Part shown: positions 18,304-26,536 of the stretch, piece after piece
How the letters are laid out: every line of letters starts with the position of its first letter
Position numbering within the stretch: position 1 is the first letter of the stretch
Assembly: GCF_001440415.1 (NCBI RefSeq)
Contig: NZ_LLYA01000001.1
Span: 434,001 to 498,000 of the forward strand
Length of the DNA: 64,000 nucleotides
From: Bradyrhizobium retamae
GTDB lineage: Bacteria; Pseudomonadota; Alphaproteobacteria; Rhizobiales; Xanthobacteraceae
Direction: 5' to 3'
The notes under the pieces: model-generated
What the model saw: the letters and a program-made list of their open reading frames with translations, nothing else
Told to the model about the DNA's origin: nothing
Databases searched by the model: none
Made by a program: the position numbers and the translations under genes

Positions 18304-19173
18304 CTAGCTGCCGCCGCGCACGCCGTAGCGCATGAAGTCGTCATCGATTCCGGCCCGCAGCGTCTTTGCTGCGGAAATATCGGCGTCGCCGCCAGCCTTG
18401 TCGCCGCTCTTGAGCCTGGCAAGCCCGCGCCCATATAGCGCACTCGCCAGCTTGGAATCGAAGCGTAGCGCGGCACTGAAATCATCGATTGCCGCGGCAG
18501 CTTTTCCCATCTTCAAGTGAATCAGTCCGCGCGAGTCATATGTGGCGGCGTCGTTCGGCCATGACTGAAGCACCTTGTTGCAGTCCTCAAGCGCCGCCTG
18601 CAACGAGCCGATGATGGCGCGGGTCCAGCAGCGCCCGCTCCACGCGGCTTCCAGATTGGGCTCAAGACGAATTGCCTCGTCGTAATCTCGCGCCGCGCGA
18701 TCGTACTCGTGCTTTTTCAGGAAGACCCCAGCCCGGTTGACGAAAGTTCCGGCGTAATTCGGGTTGAGCCTGATCGCTTGGTCAAGAGATTTGAGGGCGA
18801 GGTCGTATTCGCCCTTCCTCAAGTAAGCTGCGCCGCGGTTGTTGAAGGGTTTTGCATAAGTCGGATCAAGCTTGATCGATTGATCGAAATCCGGCAGAGC
18901 GCGGTCAATGTCTCCCGCTGCCGTGTGGGCATTGCCACGATTGTTATAGGCAACCGCAAGCGCCCTCGTCGTACCCTGACCGGAGTCGATGAATGCCGTG
19001 CAACCATTGATTCGGACTGCAAACGACGTGCGATCCGACCCGTTGCACAACGCAATATTCTCCAGATAGCCGCCCTTCTTGGGATTCTGCGCGGCAGCCG
19101 GCGAACCGAGCAGCAGCAAGGCAAAAGCAGGCGCAAGGCCCTGAATGACGCGCCCGCCCGCACTGCATTTCAT
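18304..19173 (-). CDS. Exported TPR-repeat protein
   Basis: This 289-residue protein has a signal peptide (FALLLLGSPAAAQ) and about five tetratricopeptide repeats from residue ~70 (AYNNRGNAHTAAGDIDRALP, PFNNRGAAYLRKGEYDLALK, TFVNRAGVFLKKHEYDRAAR and later units), a periplasmic protein-protein interaction scaffold. Two cysteines flank the first segment (LCNGSD, NGCTAF). The C-terminal part closely resembles the TPR end of the caspase-fold protein at 53863-55338 (RCWTRAIIGSLQAALEDC versus RCWARTVIGDLQAALKDC; both end in YGV), so they are probably paralogues. GGAGAG precedes the start. Confidence 0.85.
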   Translation of the reverse strand: MKCSAGGRVIQGLAPAFALLLLGSPAAAQNPKKGGYLENIALCNGSDRTSFAVRINGCTAFIDSGQGTTRALAVAYNNRGNAHTAAGDIDRALPDFDQSIKLDPTYAKPFNNRGAAYLRKGEYDLALKSLDQAIRLNPNYAGTFVNRAGVFLKKHEYDRAARDYDEAIRLEPNLEAAWSGRCWTRAIIGSLQAALEDCNKVLQSWPNDAATYDSRGLIHLKMGKAAAAIDDFSAALRFDSKLASALYGRGLARLKSGDKAGGDADISAAKTLRAGIDDDFMRYGVRGGS

Positions 19174-19270
19174 ATCAGGCTCTCCGATCCTGGCACTCGC
19201 GCTTAGGCGGCCGCCGATTTGAACTCCCGAGACCTAGTTCGCTGACAGGTCTTTCACAACGCGAATGGGC

Positions 19271-19927
19271 CTAGCATCCCCGACAGATGTTCAGATTTGA
19301 TTTTGGATAGGGCTTTTGGTCCGGTTGCTGTGCCGCCGGTGCGCCCGGCTTTGGCGTGACCCTGCTTTTGCCTTCTTCAATGAGAGTGGAAAATCTGACT
19401 GTCCCGTCATCCGAAATTTCGATGCGTGGCGTGGTGCCTCGAACGCCCATGGTCGCGACCGGCGTGTCGACTTTCATATCGCCGGACTTCGCGACTTTGC
19501 CCGCGACAAAGGTGAGGGTTCCCTTGGTTAGGCTGAACAAGGTCGAGTTGGATGCGCTATTTGGATCGTACACGAACTCGTTCAATGCCATGCGCGCGTT
19601 GTTCGACAGGTTGAAGGACGTGCCGTCGGTGAAGTTGATACCGACCCGGCCGTCGGCGCCGGTTGCAACGACATCGCCCTGATAGACGAGATCACCTACC
19701 TTCGCCTGACCGGCTTGACCTGAGGTGCTGGCCTGAACGACCATCGCACTCGCGCGTTCAAGTGTGACCGAACCCGTGGCGACAACAATTTTTCCAATTG
19801 GTTTTGACGCGAGATCCTGAACGGCGGGCCTGGCGGAATCGCGTTGCGCGTGAGCCGGCCCAGCAAAAAGCCCGGCGGTCACCAGAACGAAGCCTGTCAC
19901 CAACGCAGCAATAGCATGCGTGCACAT
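19271..19927 (-). CDS. FecR-domain exported protein
   Basis: This 218-residue exported protein has a signal peptide ending near GPAHAQ and a FecR-type beta domain: VGDLVYQGDVVATGADGRVG, then FTDGTSFNLSNNARMALNEF, SLTKGTLTFVAGKVAK and TPVATMGVRGTTP. In rhizobia such proteins often sit beside large secreted adhesins rather than iron-uptake genes. A VCBS-repeat surface protein is divergent, with a 293-bp gap, suggesting a shared surface role. The tail is proline-rich and ends CRGC. Signalling as a true FecR is unlikely because no sigma factor or receptor is present. Confidence 0.85.
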   Translation of the reverse strand: MCTHAIAALVTGFVLVTAGLFAGPAHAQRDSARPAVQDLASKPIGKIVVATGSVTLERASAMVVQASTSGQAGQAKVGDLVYQGDVVATGADGRVGINFTDGTSFNLSNNARMALNEFVYDPNSASNSTLFSLTKGTLTFVAGKVAKSGDMKVDTPVATMGVRGTTPRIEISDDGTVRFSTLIEEGKSRVTPKPGAPAAQQPDQKPYPKSNLNICRGC

Positions 19928-20039
19928 GATCCCCCCTTCCTGAGAAGATCTTGTCCGAGAGAGCGCTCACGGTCGCTTTGAACCGTCGGCCAAGGCAACA
20001 TTAGACCCGATGTCGGAGGAAGGCATTATTCTATCATCC

Positions 20040-20065
20040 GCTCAAAAGTATTACTCCTTTTGAGC
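20040..20065. promoter_or_regulatory. Inverted repeat in the fecR-like / VCBS divergent region
   Basis: GCTCAAAAG (20040-20048) and CTTTTGAGC (20057-20065) are perfect 9-bp arms with an 8-base spacer. They lie between divergent genes and are not followed by a T-tract on the plus strand, so an operator is more likely than a terminator; inferred. Confidence 0.45.
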
Positions 20066-20137
20066 CTAAAGCCTACCGTCCATGGATTGGGGTAGCGTGA
20101 AGTCTTGGCGGCTAGCCCTCGGCTGGCCGCGGTAGGC

Positions 20138-20162
20138 TATTTTGACCTGAATATTTTGACCT
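20138..20162 (+). promoter_or_regulatory. Tandem TATTTTGACCT repeat upstream of the VCBS gene
   Basis: TATTTTGACCT occurs at 20138-20148 and again at 20152-20162, 14 bp apart. Each copy contains a -35-like TTGACC. They may mark overlapping promoters or a regulator site; no clear -10 was identified. Confidence 0.4.
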
Positions 20163-20220
20163 CGTGCGCTGGGCAAAGCCAGACCACGAAAATTTCACGC
20201 GAGGGGCGGGGATTGAAGCC

Positions 20221-22815
20221 ATGCTTGTCGGGTCCCACGCCGAGACCGAGGACGAACGTAAGGCCGCGGCGGCTCCGCTTCCCCAAATTATCGGCAACGC
20301 TCAGACCGCGGCCGGCTCGGACCCCGTTGGGCGGGAGACCCGCACCGCCGCTCAAGTCGCGGTCAGCGATCCGCAAAGTCGGGCTCATGCCGGCAGGTTC
20401 GGCATGCTGTGGCTCACGGCACTGACGTTCTCGCTTGTGAAGGAGGCCCGGGCCGCCGATCCGAACGTCACGCTCCTGGACGACGGCAACATCACATACA
20501 AGGACCTCGAGCACGGCTCATTCGAGCTAGTCACCAAGGATGTGATCCCTCGACATATCCTCGTTGAGGATCCCGGACAGACCATCATCCTGCGTTCGCA
20601 AGGGTCCACGATCAGCGTCAGTCAGAGCACAAACTCCCCTGCGCGAATGGCTGAACTGCAGGCGGCCCAGCAGGAGGCGCTCGCCATCTACGAGAAGGGA
20701 CTGGGGTCGACGGGATCGAGCACGCCTCCTCCCCTCGAGCGGCTACCGGTGCAACCGATCAATTTCATTCAGATTGACGATTCTTCCCCGCCGCAGGATT
20801 TGCCTGCTTTGCCCGCGGTGATCCTCGCGTCGGCCCCGGAGATGATCATCGGACAACTGCCGCCTCCGCAGCCGACGCCACCGACGCTGAATGCGGTGGT
20901 CGGGCCGACCGAAATCGACACCACGATCTTTGACGTGTTCGCCGCGACAAGCGGCACTTTCCTTGCCAGTAGCCCCAACAGCGACGCTACGCTGACCTTC
21001 GGCATCAGCGGGGGAACCCCCGGTAGCACCACAATCGACGGGGTGACGTACGATGTATCGAACGCTGGTCCCTACGGTACGCTTTACGTCGACAGCACGA
21101 CCGGCGCCTATACGTTCGTTCCGGACAATGACGCGATCAATGCGCTGACCGAGCCCACCACCACGGACTTCATGGTCACCGTATCCGACGGCACGCTCTC
21201 GGCCAATCAACCCTTTACAATCGCCATCAACGGCAGCAACGACGCGGCCATCATCTCCGGCGCCACCAACGGCACGGCGATCGAGGCCAGCGGCGTCGCC
21301 AACGTCGCGCTCGCCACGCTGAGCGCCACTGGGACGCTCACCAGCGCCGACGTCGATGACGCGCCCAATACTTTTACGACGGTTGACATCCCGACCGCGA
21401 GCGCGCAGGGCTTTGGCACCTTCACGATGACGGCGGCCGGCGTATGGACTTACACGGTCAACGACTCCAACGGTACGGTGCAGGCACTCAATGTCGGCGA
21501 TAAACTGACCGACTCCTTCACGGTGACCACGATCGACGGCACCCCCCAAGTCGTGACAGTCACCATCATCGGCACCAACGACGCAGCAGTCATTTCCGGC
21601 ACCACGACCGGCTCCGTGACCGAGGACGGCGGCACCAAGTGCGATCTGCCGACCGCGACCGGCACGCTGACCGCTACCGACGTCGACAACGCGTCCGGTT
21701 TTACGGCGGTCAATTGCCCGACGGCCAGCGACGCCGGCTATGGCACCTTCACGATAACGCCGGACGGCGTGTGGACCTACATGCTCGACGACAGCAATTG
21801 CGCGGTGCAGGCACTTAGTGTCGGAGACACGTTGACCGACACTTTCAAGGTGACCGCCCTGGACGGCACCGAGCAACTGGTGACGGTTACCATAAACGGT
21901 ACCAACGACGCCGCCATCATTTGCGGAACCAAGCAAGGCTCGGTCATCGAGGCTGGCGGCCTGGCCAATTCGGTATCTTGCAAACCAACCGCGACCGGCA
22001 CGCTCACCGACACTGATGTCGACAATGCTCCCAACACCTTTACGGCGATCGAATCGCCGAAGCCGAGCGATGGCGGCTATGGCACTTTCACCATGACGAC
22101 GGATGGCGTCTGGACCTACACGCTCGACAACACCAACTGCACGGTGCAGAGCCTCAATGTCTGCGACAAACTGACCGACTCCTTTACGGTGACCACCATC
22201 GACGGCACTCCGCAGGTGGTGACGATCACCATCAACGGCGCCAACGACGACGCCATCATTTGCGGCGCCACGACCGGTTCAGTAACCGAGGCTGGCGCTT
22301 GCACATACGGTACGCCGATCACGACCGGCACGCTCACAGATACCGACGTCGACAACAAGCCCAATACGTTCACGGAGGTGTGCAAGCCGAAGGCGAGCGA
22401 TGGCGGCTATGGCACCTTCACAATGACGGCAGATGGCGTCTGGACCTACAAGCTCGACAACGCCAATTGCGACGTGCAGGCGCTGAACGACTGCGACACG
22501 TTGACTGACACCTTCACGGTAACCACCATCGACGGTACCGCGCAGGTAGTGACGATCACGATCAACGGCGCCGACGACACGTTCCACTTCAAGGACAAGA
22601 TGTCCGACGTCAAAACTTCTGACGTCATCGACCCTTCAGAGGACATCTCATCGTTTGTCAGTTCCCCCGAAGACGCTTCAGGAGCCAGTGTACCGCCGGC
22701 GACGACGGAGACAGCCCAAACGATCGAACCGTCTGCGCAATGGTCCGACGGTTTCAGTTGGAACCAGCCGGGTATCGCTGTCACTACCCAAGCGCCGCAC
22801 GATCTGATCGTGTGA
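20221..22815 (+). CDS. VCBS-repeat surface/secreted protein with cysteine-enriched repeats
   Basis: This protein has about 864 residues. The N-terminal ~60 residues are polar, then a hydrophobic stretch (GMLWLTALTFSL) ending near EARAADP could be a late signal or anchor. A region reading ILVEDPGQTIILRSQGSTIS, of the kind found in rhizobial FecR-adhesins, precedes a proline-rich linker, a cadherin-like segment and four VCBS repeats (nt 21238-22572) of 109-113 residues. VCBS proteins are usually exported adhesins. Repeat 1 has no cysteine and repeats 2-4 have three, four and five, with none elsewhere. A GTG start at 20164 is possible; I chose the ATG at 20221 for the GGGGA upstream. No type I secretion genes are near. 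Confidence 0.85.
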   Translation: MLVGSHAETEDERKAAAAPLPQIIGNAQTAAGSDPVGRETRTAAQVAVSDPQSRAHAGRFGMLWLTALTFSLVKEARAADPNVTLLDDGNITYKDLEHGSFELVTKDVIPRHILVEDPGQTIILRSQGSTISVSQSTNSPARMAELQAAQQEALAIYEKGLGSTGSSTPPPLERLPVQPINFIQIDDSSPPQDLPALPAVILASAPEMIIGQLPPPQPTPPTLNAVVGPTEIDTTIFDVFAATSGTFLASSPNSDATLTFGISGGTPGSTTIDGVTYDVSNAGPYGTLYVDSTTGAYTFVPDNDAINALTEPTTTDFMVTVSDGTLSANQPFTIAINGSNDAAIISGATNGTAIEASGVANVALATLSATGTLTSADVDDAPNTFTTVDIPTASAQGFGTFTMTAAGVWTYTVNDSNGTVQALNVGDKLTDSFTVTTIDGTPQVVTVTIIGTNDAAVISGTTTGSVTEDGGTKCDLPTATGTLTATDVDNASGFTAVNCPTASDAGYGTFTITPDGVWTYMLDDSNCAVQALSVGDTLTDTFKVTALDGTEQLVTVTINGTNDAAIICGTKQGSVIEAGGLANSVSCKPTATGTLTDTDVDNAPNTFTAIESPKPSDGGYGTFTMTTDGVWTYTLDNTNCTVQSLNVCDKLTDSFTVTTIDGTPQVVTITINGANDDAIICGATTGSVTEAGACTYGTPITTGTLTDTDVDNKPNTFTEVCKPKASDGGYGTFTMTADGVWTYKLDNANCDVQALNDCDTLTDTFTVTTIDGTAQVVTITINGADDTFHFKDKMSDVKTSDVIDPSEDISSFVSSPEDASGASVPPATTETAQTIEPSAQWSDGFSWNQPGIAVTTQAPHDLIV
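21238..22572 (+). repeat. Four tandem VCBS repeats (coding)
   Basis: Units run 21238-21576, 21577-21903, 21904-22242 and 22243-22572. Each starts at Asn-Asp and ends with a V-T-(V/I)-T-I-(I/N)-G-(T/A) motif. They share TGTLT, DVDN/D, YGTFT or FGTFT, VWTY and LTD blocks. Copies diverge by substitution, most visibly by gain of TGC cysteine codons. Confidence 0.9.
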
Positions 22816-22861
22816 CGGAGCTGCGCAATTCGGCGCAGCCGTTCCGCACCCCGTAAGCGCG

Positions 22862-23854
22862 CTACTTCGCTTCGCTTGCTTTGATTCCCGAGCTTTCAAC
22901 GAGCTTGGCCACCCGTGTCAGGTCGCTGGCAAACAGGCGCGCGTGCGCCTCCGGCGTCAGCTCGTTTTCGGGAAACGGCAAGGTACCGAGCTGTTTCAGC
23001 TTCTCCAGCAGGGTGGGGTCGGCCAGTGCTGCACGGAGCGCTGAATTCAGCGCGCCGATGGTTTCCCTGGACGTGCCCTTCGCGACGTAGAGTCCATGCC
23101 ACATCGAGTAGCTGACCTCGGGCATGCCAAGCTCGGCCGTGGTCGGCACGTCCTTCAACTGTTCAAGCCGTTCCGGCGAGGTAATGGCGATGCCGTGCAA
23201 CGTTCCGGCCTGGATCTGCGGCAGCGCGTTGGTCACCTGATCCCACAAAAGATCGATCTGCCCCGCCAGCAGGTCGGAGATCGCCGGCGCCGATCCGCGA
23301 TAGGCCGCGACTGTGGGCTTGAAGCCGAGCACATTGCCCATCATCACGGCACACAAATGGCTGTTGGTCCCGAGGCCGCCATGCGCGAAGTTCGCCTTGT
23401 CGCGTTGTGCCTTGATCCAGTCCACAAAGTCCTTCGGTCCGGCGCCGGGGATCGACTTGCGGCCAATCAGAACCATTGGCGCGTTGTTGACGAGGCCGAC
23501 CGCCTCGAACGCCGTTTTGGTATCGTAGCGAAGGTTGGTGAACAGGCTGGGCGCCGCTAGCAGCGCGACGTGATTAATGAGGATCGTGGTGCCGTCAGGC
23601 GCCGATCGGGCCACGCGATCATTGGCCAGCGTGCTGCCGCCTCCGACCACGTTCTCGATAATGACGGTCTGGCCGAGCGTGCGCGACATCCGCTCACCGA
23701 TCAGACGCGCGACAGTGTCGGTGCCGCCGCCGGCCGCAAAGGGCACCACCAGCGTTACCGTCCTGGCGGAGGATTGCGCGTGCGCCTGCGGCGAGAGCGC
23801 CGCAATCAGCAGGCCAAGGCCCGCAATTGCGCGCCCGAAGAAAAAATTGATCAC
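22862..23854 (-). CDS. Bug-family TTT solute receptor next to dgoKA
   Basis: This 330-residue periplasmic receptor has the landmarks TVTLVVPFAAGGGTDTVAR, ENVVGGGSTLANDRVAR and KANFAHGGLGTNSHL. I chose a GTG start at 23854: GGGAG lies 9 bases upstream and the product begins with a typical signal peptide (INFFFGRAIAGLGLLIAAL, cleavage near AHAQS). An ATG at 23890 adds only polar residues. It is divergent from dgoK, suggesting a sugar-acid ligand such as galactonate; no tctAB is nearby. Ligand assignment is inferred. Confidence 0.88.
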   Translation of the reverse strand: MINFFFGRAIAGLGLLIAALSPQAHAQSSARTVTLVVPFAAGGGTDTVARLIGERMSRTLGQTVIIENVVGGGSTLANDRVARSAPDGTTILINHVALLAAPSLFTNLRYDTKTAFEAVGLVNNAPMVLIGRKSIPGAGPKDFVDWIKAQRDKANFAHGGLGTNSHLCAVMMGNVLGFKPTVAAYRGSAPAISDLLAGQIDLLWDQVTNALPQIQAGTLHGIAITSPERLEQLKDVPTTAELGMPEVSYSMWHGLYVAKGTSRETIGALNSALRAALADPTLLEKLKQLGTLPFPENELTPEAHARLFASDLTRVAKLVESSGIKASEAK

Positions 23855-24073
23855 GACGGCGTTCTCCCGAATTTTTGTTCTTGTTGTCATGCCGCGTTGT
23901 CGCGGACGTGTGCTCGTTGGCAAAGCCCCCCGCAGCAAACGGCCCGGCTTCGCTGACCTCGGATCATGCTGATTGCGCTTTTGCAAATCAAATGGAAAGC
24001 GAACGTAGCTCGCCGGCAGATTGGCGTGATACGATGTCCTCAAGGCGCAGATAGGCATCGGGACGGATTTGAA

Positions 24074-24985
24074 ATGAGCGAGGCTGCATATATTGCGGTC
24101 GATTGGGGCACAAGCAGTTTTCGGCTTTGGCTGGTCGACCGGACCGGCAACGTGCTGGGGGAGCGGCGCAGCCACGAAGGCATGATGGCGGCAGGCAAGC
24201 TTGGCTTCTCAACCGTGCTGCAATCGCATCTTAGAGCCGTCGGCGCCGCGGATGGGCTGCCCATTGTCATCTGCGGCATGGCCGGCGCCCGGCAGGGGTG
24301 GGTCGAAGCCGGATATGTCGAGACGCCGGCGCGGCTCGCATCGATCCTGAAGCAGGCCGTCGTGGTGCAGGGACAGGACCGTGATATCCGCATCCTCCCG
24401 GGAATAGCGCAACGAGACCCCAAGGCGCCAGACGTCATGCGGGGCGAGGAAACACAGTTGCTCGGCGCCTTGGGCGTCGACGCGGCCGACGACGCGCTCG
24501 TCTGCATGCCGGGCACCCATTCGAAATGGGTCAGGGCGAGTGGCGGCACCGTCGAGCGGTTCGCCACATTCATGACGGGCGAGCTGTTCGACGTCGTGTC
24601 GCGCGAAACGATCCTGTCTCACGCGGTGGCCGGCGCCGATGAAGGCGAAGATGTCGATGCATTCAAGTCAGCGGTCGTTGCCGCCTTTGAGGCGCCAGCG
24701 TTCGCTGCCAATCTGTTGTTCCAGGTGCGATCGGGTCAGCTGCTCTACGGCGGCACGCCATCCTCGGCCCGAGAAAAAATATCGGGCACGCTCATTGGTC
24801 TTGAACTGGCGGCGGGGCTCGCCGAAGCTCCCAAGGCAGGCATCATGCTGGTGGCCTCAGGTCGGCTCCAGATGCTTTACCAGTTGGCGTTTGACACGAC
24901 TTCCGTACCTGTCCGATCAATCGGTGCCGAGGATGCGGTCCGTCGCGGTCTTGCTATGGCCGCTCACTCGATTTGGAACGTATGA
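24074..24985 (+). CDS. dgoK: 2-dehydro-3-deoxygalactonokinase
   Basis: This 303-residue cytoplasmic kinase phosphorylates 2-keto-3-deoxygalactonate at O6 in the DeLey-Doudoroff galactonate pathway. Sequence signs are the N-terminal phosphate-binding IAVDWGTSSFRLWL of the ASKHA fold, ICGMAGARQGWVEAGYV, the conserved LPGIAQ segment, MRGEETQLLG and CMPGTHSKWV. The ATG at 24074 fits the family start. The aldolase gene follows after 12 bases, so they form one operon. Close homologues may act on other keto-deoxy sugar acids. Confidence 0.92.
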   Translation: MSEAAYIAVDWGTSSFRLWLVDRTGNVLGERRSHEGMMAAGKLGFSTVLQSHLRAVGAADGLPIVICGMAGARQGWVEAGYVETPARLASILKQAVVVQGQDRDIRILPGIAQRDPKAPDVMRGEETQLLGALGVDAADDALVCMPGTHSKWVRASGGTVERFATFMTGELFDVVSRETILSHAVAGADEGEDVDAFKSAVVAAFEAPAFAANLLFQVRSGQLLYGGTPSSAREKISGTLIGLELAAGLAEAPKAGIMLVASGRLQMLYQLAFDTTSVPVRSIGAEDAVRRGLAMAAHSIWNV

Positions 24986-24997
24986 AGGATCAGACGA

Positions 24998-25636
24998 ATG
25001 AGCGTTGTCCCATTTCCCCCGATGAAGCGTCCGCTGGTCGCGATCCTGCGCGGCGTGAGGCCCCAGGAGGCGGCGGATCTTGTCAGCGTGCTGATCGACA
25101 GCGGCATGACGGCAATCGAGATCCCGCTCAATTCGCCGGACCCGTTCCGCTCCATTGAGATCGCCGTCAGGAGGGCGCCCGCCGGAATCCTGGTTGGGGC
25201 TGGCACGGTCTTGACGCTGGAAGCTGTCGAGCGGCTCCACAATGTTGGCGGCCGGCTTCTCGTAACTCCCAACATCGATCCTGAAATTATTGCCGGCGCC
25301 CGGGCACGCGGCATGGTTACGATGCCCGGCGTCTTTAGTCCAACGGAGGCGCTTCTCGCCGCCAAGGCGGGCGCCTCGAGCCTCAAATTCTTTCCCGCGA
25401 GCGTGCTTGGCGCGGCGGGCATCACCGCCATCCGCGCTGTTCTCCCTGCAGACCTGATGATCGCCGCCGTGGGCGGCGTCTCCGACAAAAACTTCGCGGA
25501 TTACATGAAGGCCGGCATTCTGGCGTTCGGCCTCGGCAGCAGCCTCTACAAGCCCGGCATGACGGCAGCGGAAGTAGCCACGCGCGCCAAGGCAACGATC
25601 GAGGCGTACGACGTGGCTGTTCAACAGGTGGCGTAG
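24998..25636 (+). CDS. dgoA: 2-dehydro-3-deoxy-6-phosphogalactonate aldolase
   Basis: This 212-residue class I aldolase cleaves 2-keto-3-deoxy-6-phosphogalactonate to pyruvate and glyceraldehyde 3-phosphate. It has the KDPG-aldolase barrel signatures: the glutamate in AIEIPLNSP, GAGTVLT, the Schiff-base lysine in SLKFFPAS and the phosphate site AVGGVSDKNF. Its length is normal for the family. It is co-transcribed with dgoK, which settles DgoA over the Entner-Doudoroff Eda. No galactonate dehydratase is seen downstream. Confidence 0.92.
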   Translation: MSVVPFPPMKRPLVAILRGVRPQEAADLVSVLIDSGMTAIEIPLNSPDPFRSIEIAVRRAPAGILVGAGTVLTLEAVERLHNVGGRLLVTPNIDPEIIAGARARGMVTMPGVFSPTEALLAAKAGASSLKFFPASVLGAAGITAIRAVLPADLMIAAVGGVSDKNFADYMKAGILAFGLGSSLYKPGMTAAEVATRAKATIEAYDVAVQQVA

Positions 25637-25954
25637 ATCAGCGAGAGTCGGTCCCCGCCCGCCCTCGCTGCTTCGCAGCTATGGCGCGGCACCCGCCTTC
25701 GCTTGCTTTCCGTAGTGCCCAGAACCAGACATTCGGCCCCTGCGGGGCGCCTAACCAGCAGGGACCTCTATTCATCTGTATGTCGCCTTCGGATTGTGCA
25801 TCGCAATCCTGACCGGATCGCCGCGGCCATTCATCCGCTGGTACGCAGACGGCCGCTAAGCTAACATCGGGATCATTTGAGAGAGCGGTGGGTCGCACTG
25901 GACGGTTATCCTTATGGGGAAGTCCAAGGCCGGGCGCCGTCTGGGCATACAGCA
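25637..25954. other. Intergenic region before the TRAP genes
   Basis: This 318-bp gap lies between dgoA and dctQ. It is GC-rich in its first half and probably holds the TRAP promoter, but I find no convincing -35/-10 pair, strong hairpin or small gene. Confidence 0.5.
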
Positions 25955-26530
25955 ATGGCCAACATTCCTGCTCCGCCAAAGCCCATGCCACCCCGCAGCT
26001 ATTTGGCCATCATCCGTAGCATCGACAAGTTCACGGAATTGACCGGGTATCTCTTCGTCCTCTCGATCATTCCCCTGATTTGCGCCAATGTGGTCGAGGT
26101 TTTTGCCCGCTACGTCCTGGGGGATCCGACGATCTGGGCCCTCGATGTGACGACGATGTCCTACGCGACCTTGTTCATGCTGGGCTCGGCATTGGCGCTC
26201 CTGAAGGGCGCTCACATCCGCACCGATGTACTGTGGGAAGCGTTCTCGGATCGCACGAAAGGCATGATCGACAGCCTGGCGTTCCTGCTGTTCTTCCTGC
26301 CGACAATGGTCGTGCTGTTCTTCCTCTCAATAGACGATTTCCTGTACTCGCTCTCGATCAACGAACGCGGAAGCTCCGGCGCGTGGACGCCGGTCCTGTG
26401 GCCGCTGCGCGGGGTTATTCCGCTGACGGCCTTCATGCTGTTCTTGCAGGGCATCTCGGAGTTGATGAAGAGCCTCTGGGCTTGGCGAACCGGCGCATTC
26501 TTGGCCAAACACGAGAAGATCGAGGTCTGA
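25955..26530 (+). CDS. TRAP transporter small permease (DctQ-like)
   Basis: This 191-residue inner-membrane protein has four predicted membrane segments (YLFVLSIIPLICANVVEVF, the MSYATLFMLGSALALL region, LAFLLFFLPTMVVLFFL and GVIPLTAFMLFLQGI), the DctQ layout. It links the receptor-bound solute to the large permease. Start choices are 25955 and 25985; neither has a strong ribosome site. The large permease follows after 6 bases. The position beside dgoKA hints at sugar-acid uptake, but the receptor more likely to serve it is the convergent DctP gene. Confidence 0.88.
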   Translation: MANIPAPPKPMPPRSYLAIIRSIDKFTELTGYLFVLSIIPLICANVVEVFARYVLGDPTIWALDVTTMSYATLFMLGSALALLKGAHIRTDVLWEAFSDRTKGMIDSLAFLLFFLPTMVVLFFLSIDDFLYSLSINERGSSGAWTPVLWPLRGVIPLTAFMLFLQGISELMKSLWAWRTGAFLAKHEKIEV

Positions 26531-26536
26531 ACAACC

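Noticed and set aside
21238..22572. Possible CRISPR or satellite array
   Set aside because: The ~330-bp periodic units are in-frame protein repeats with no spacers.
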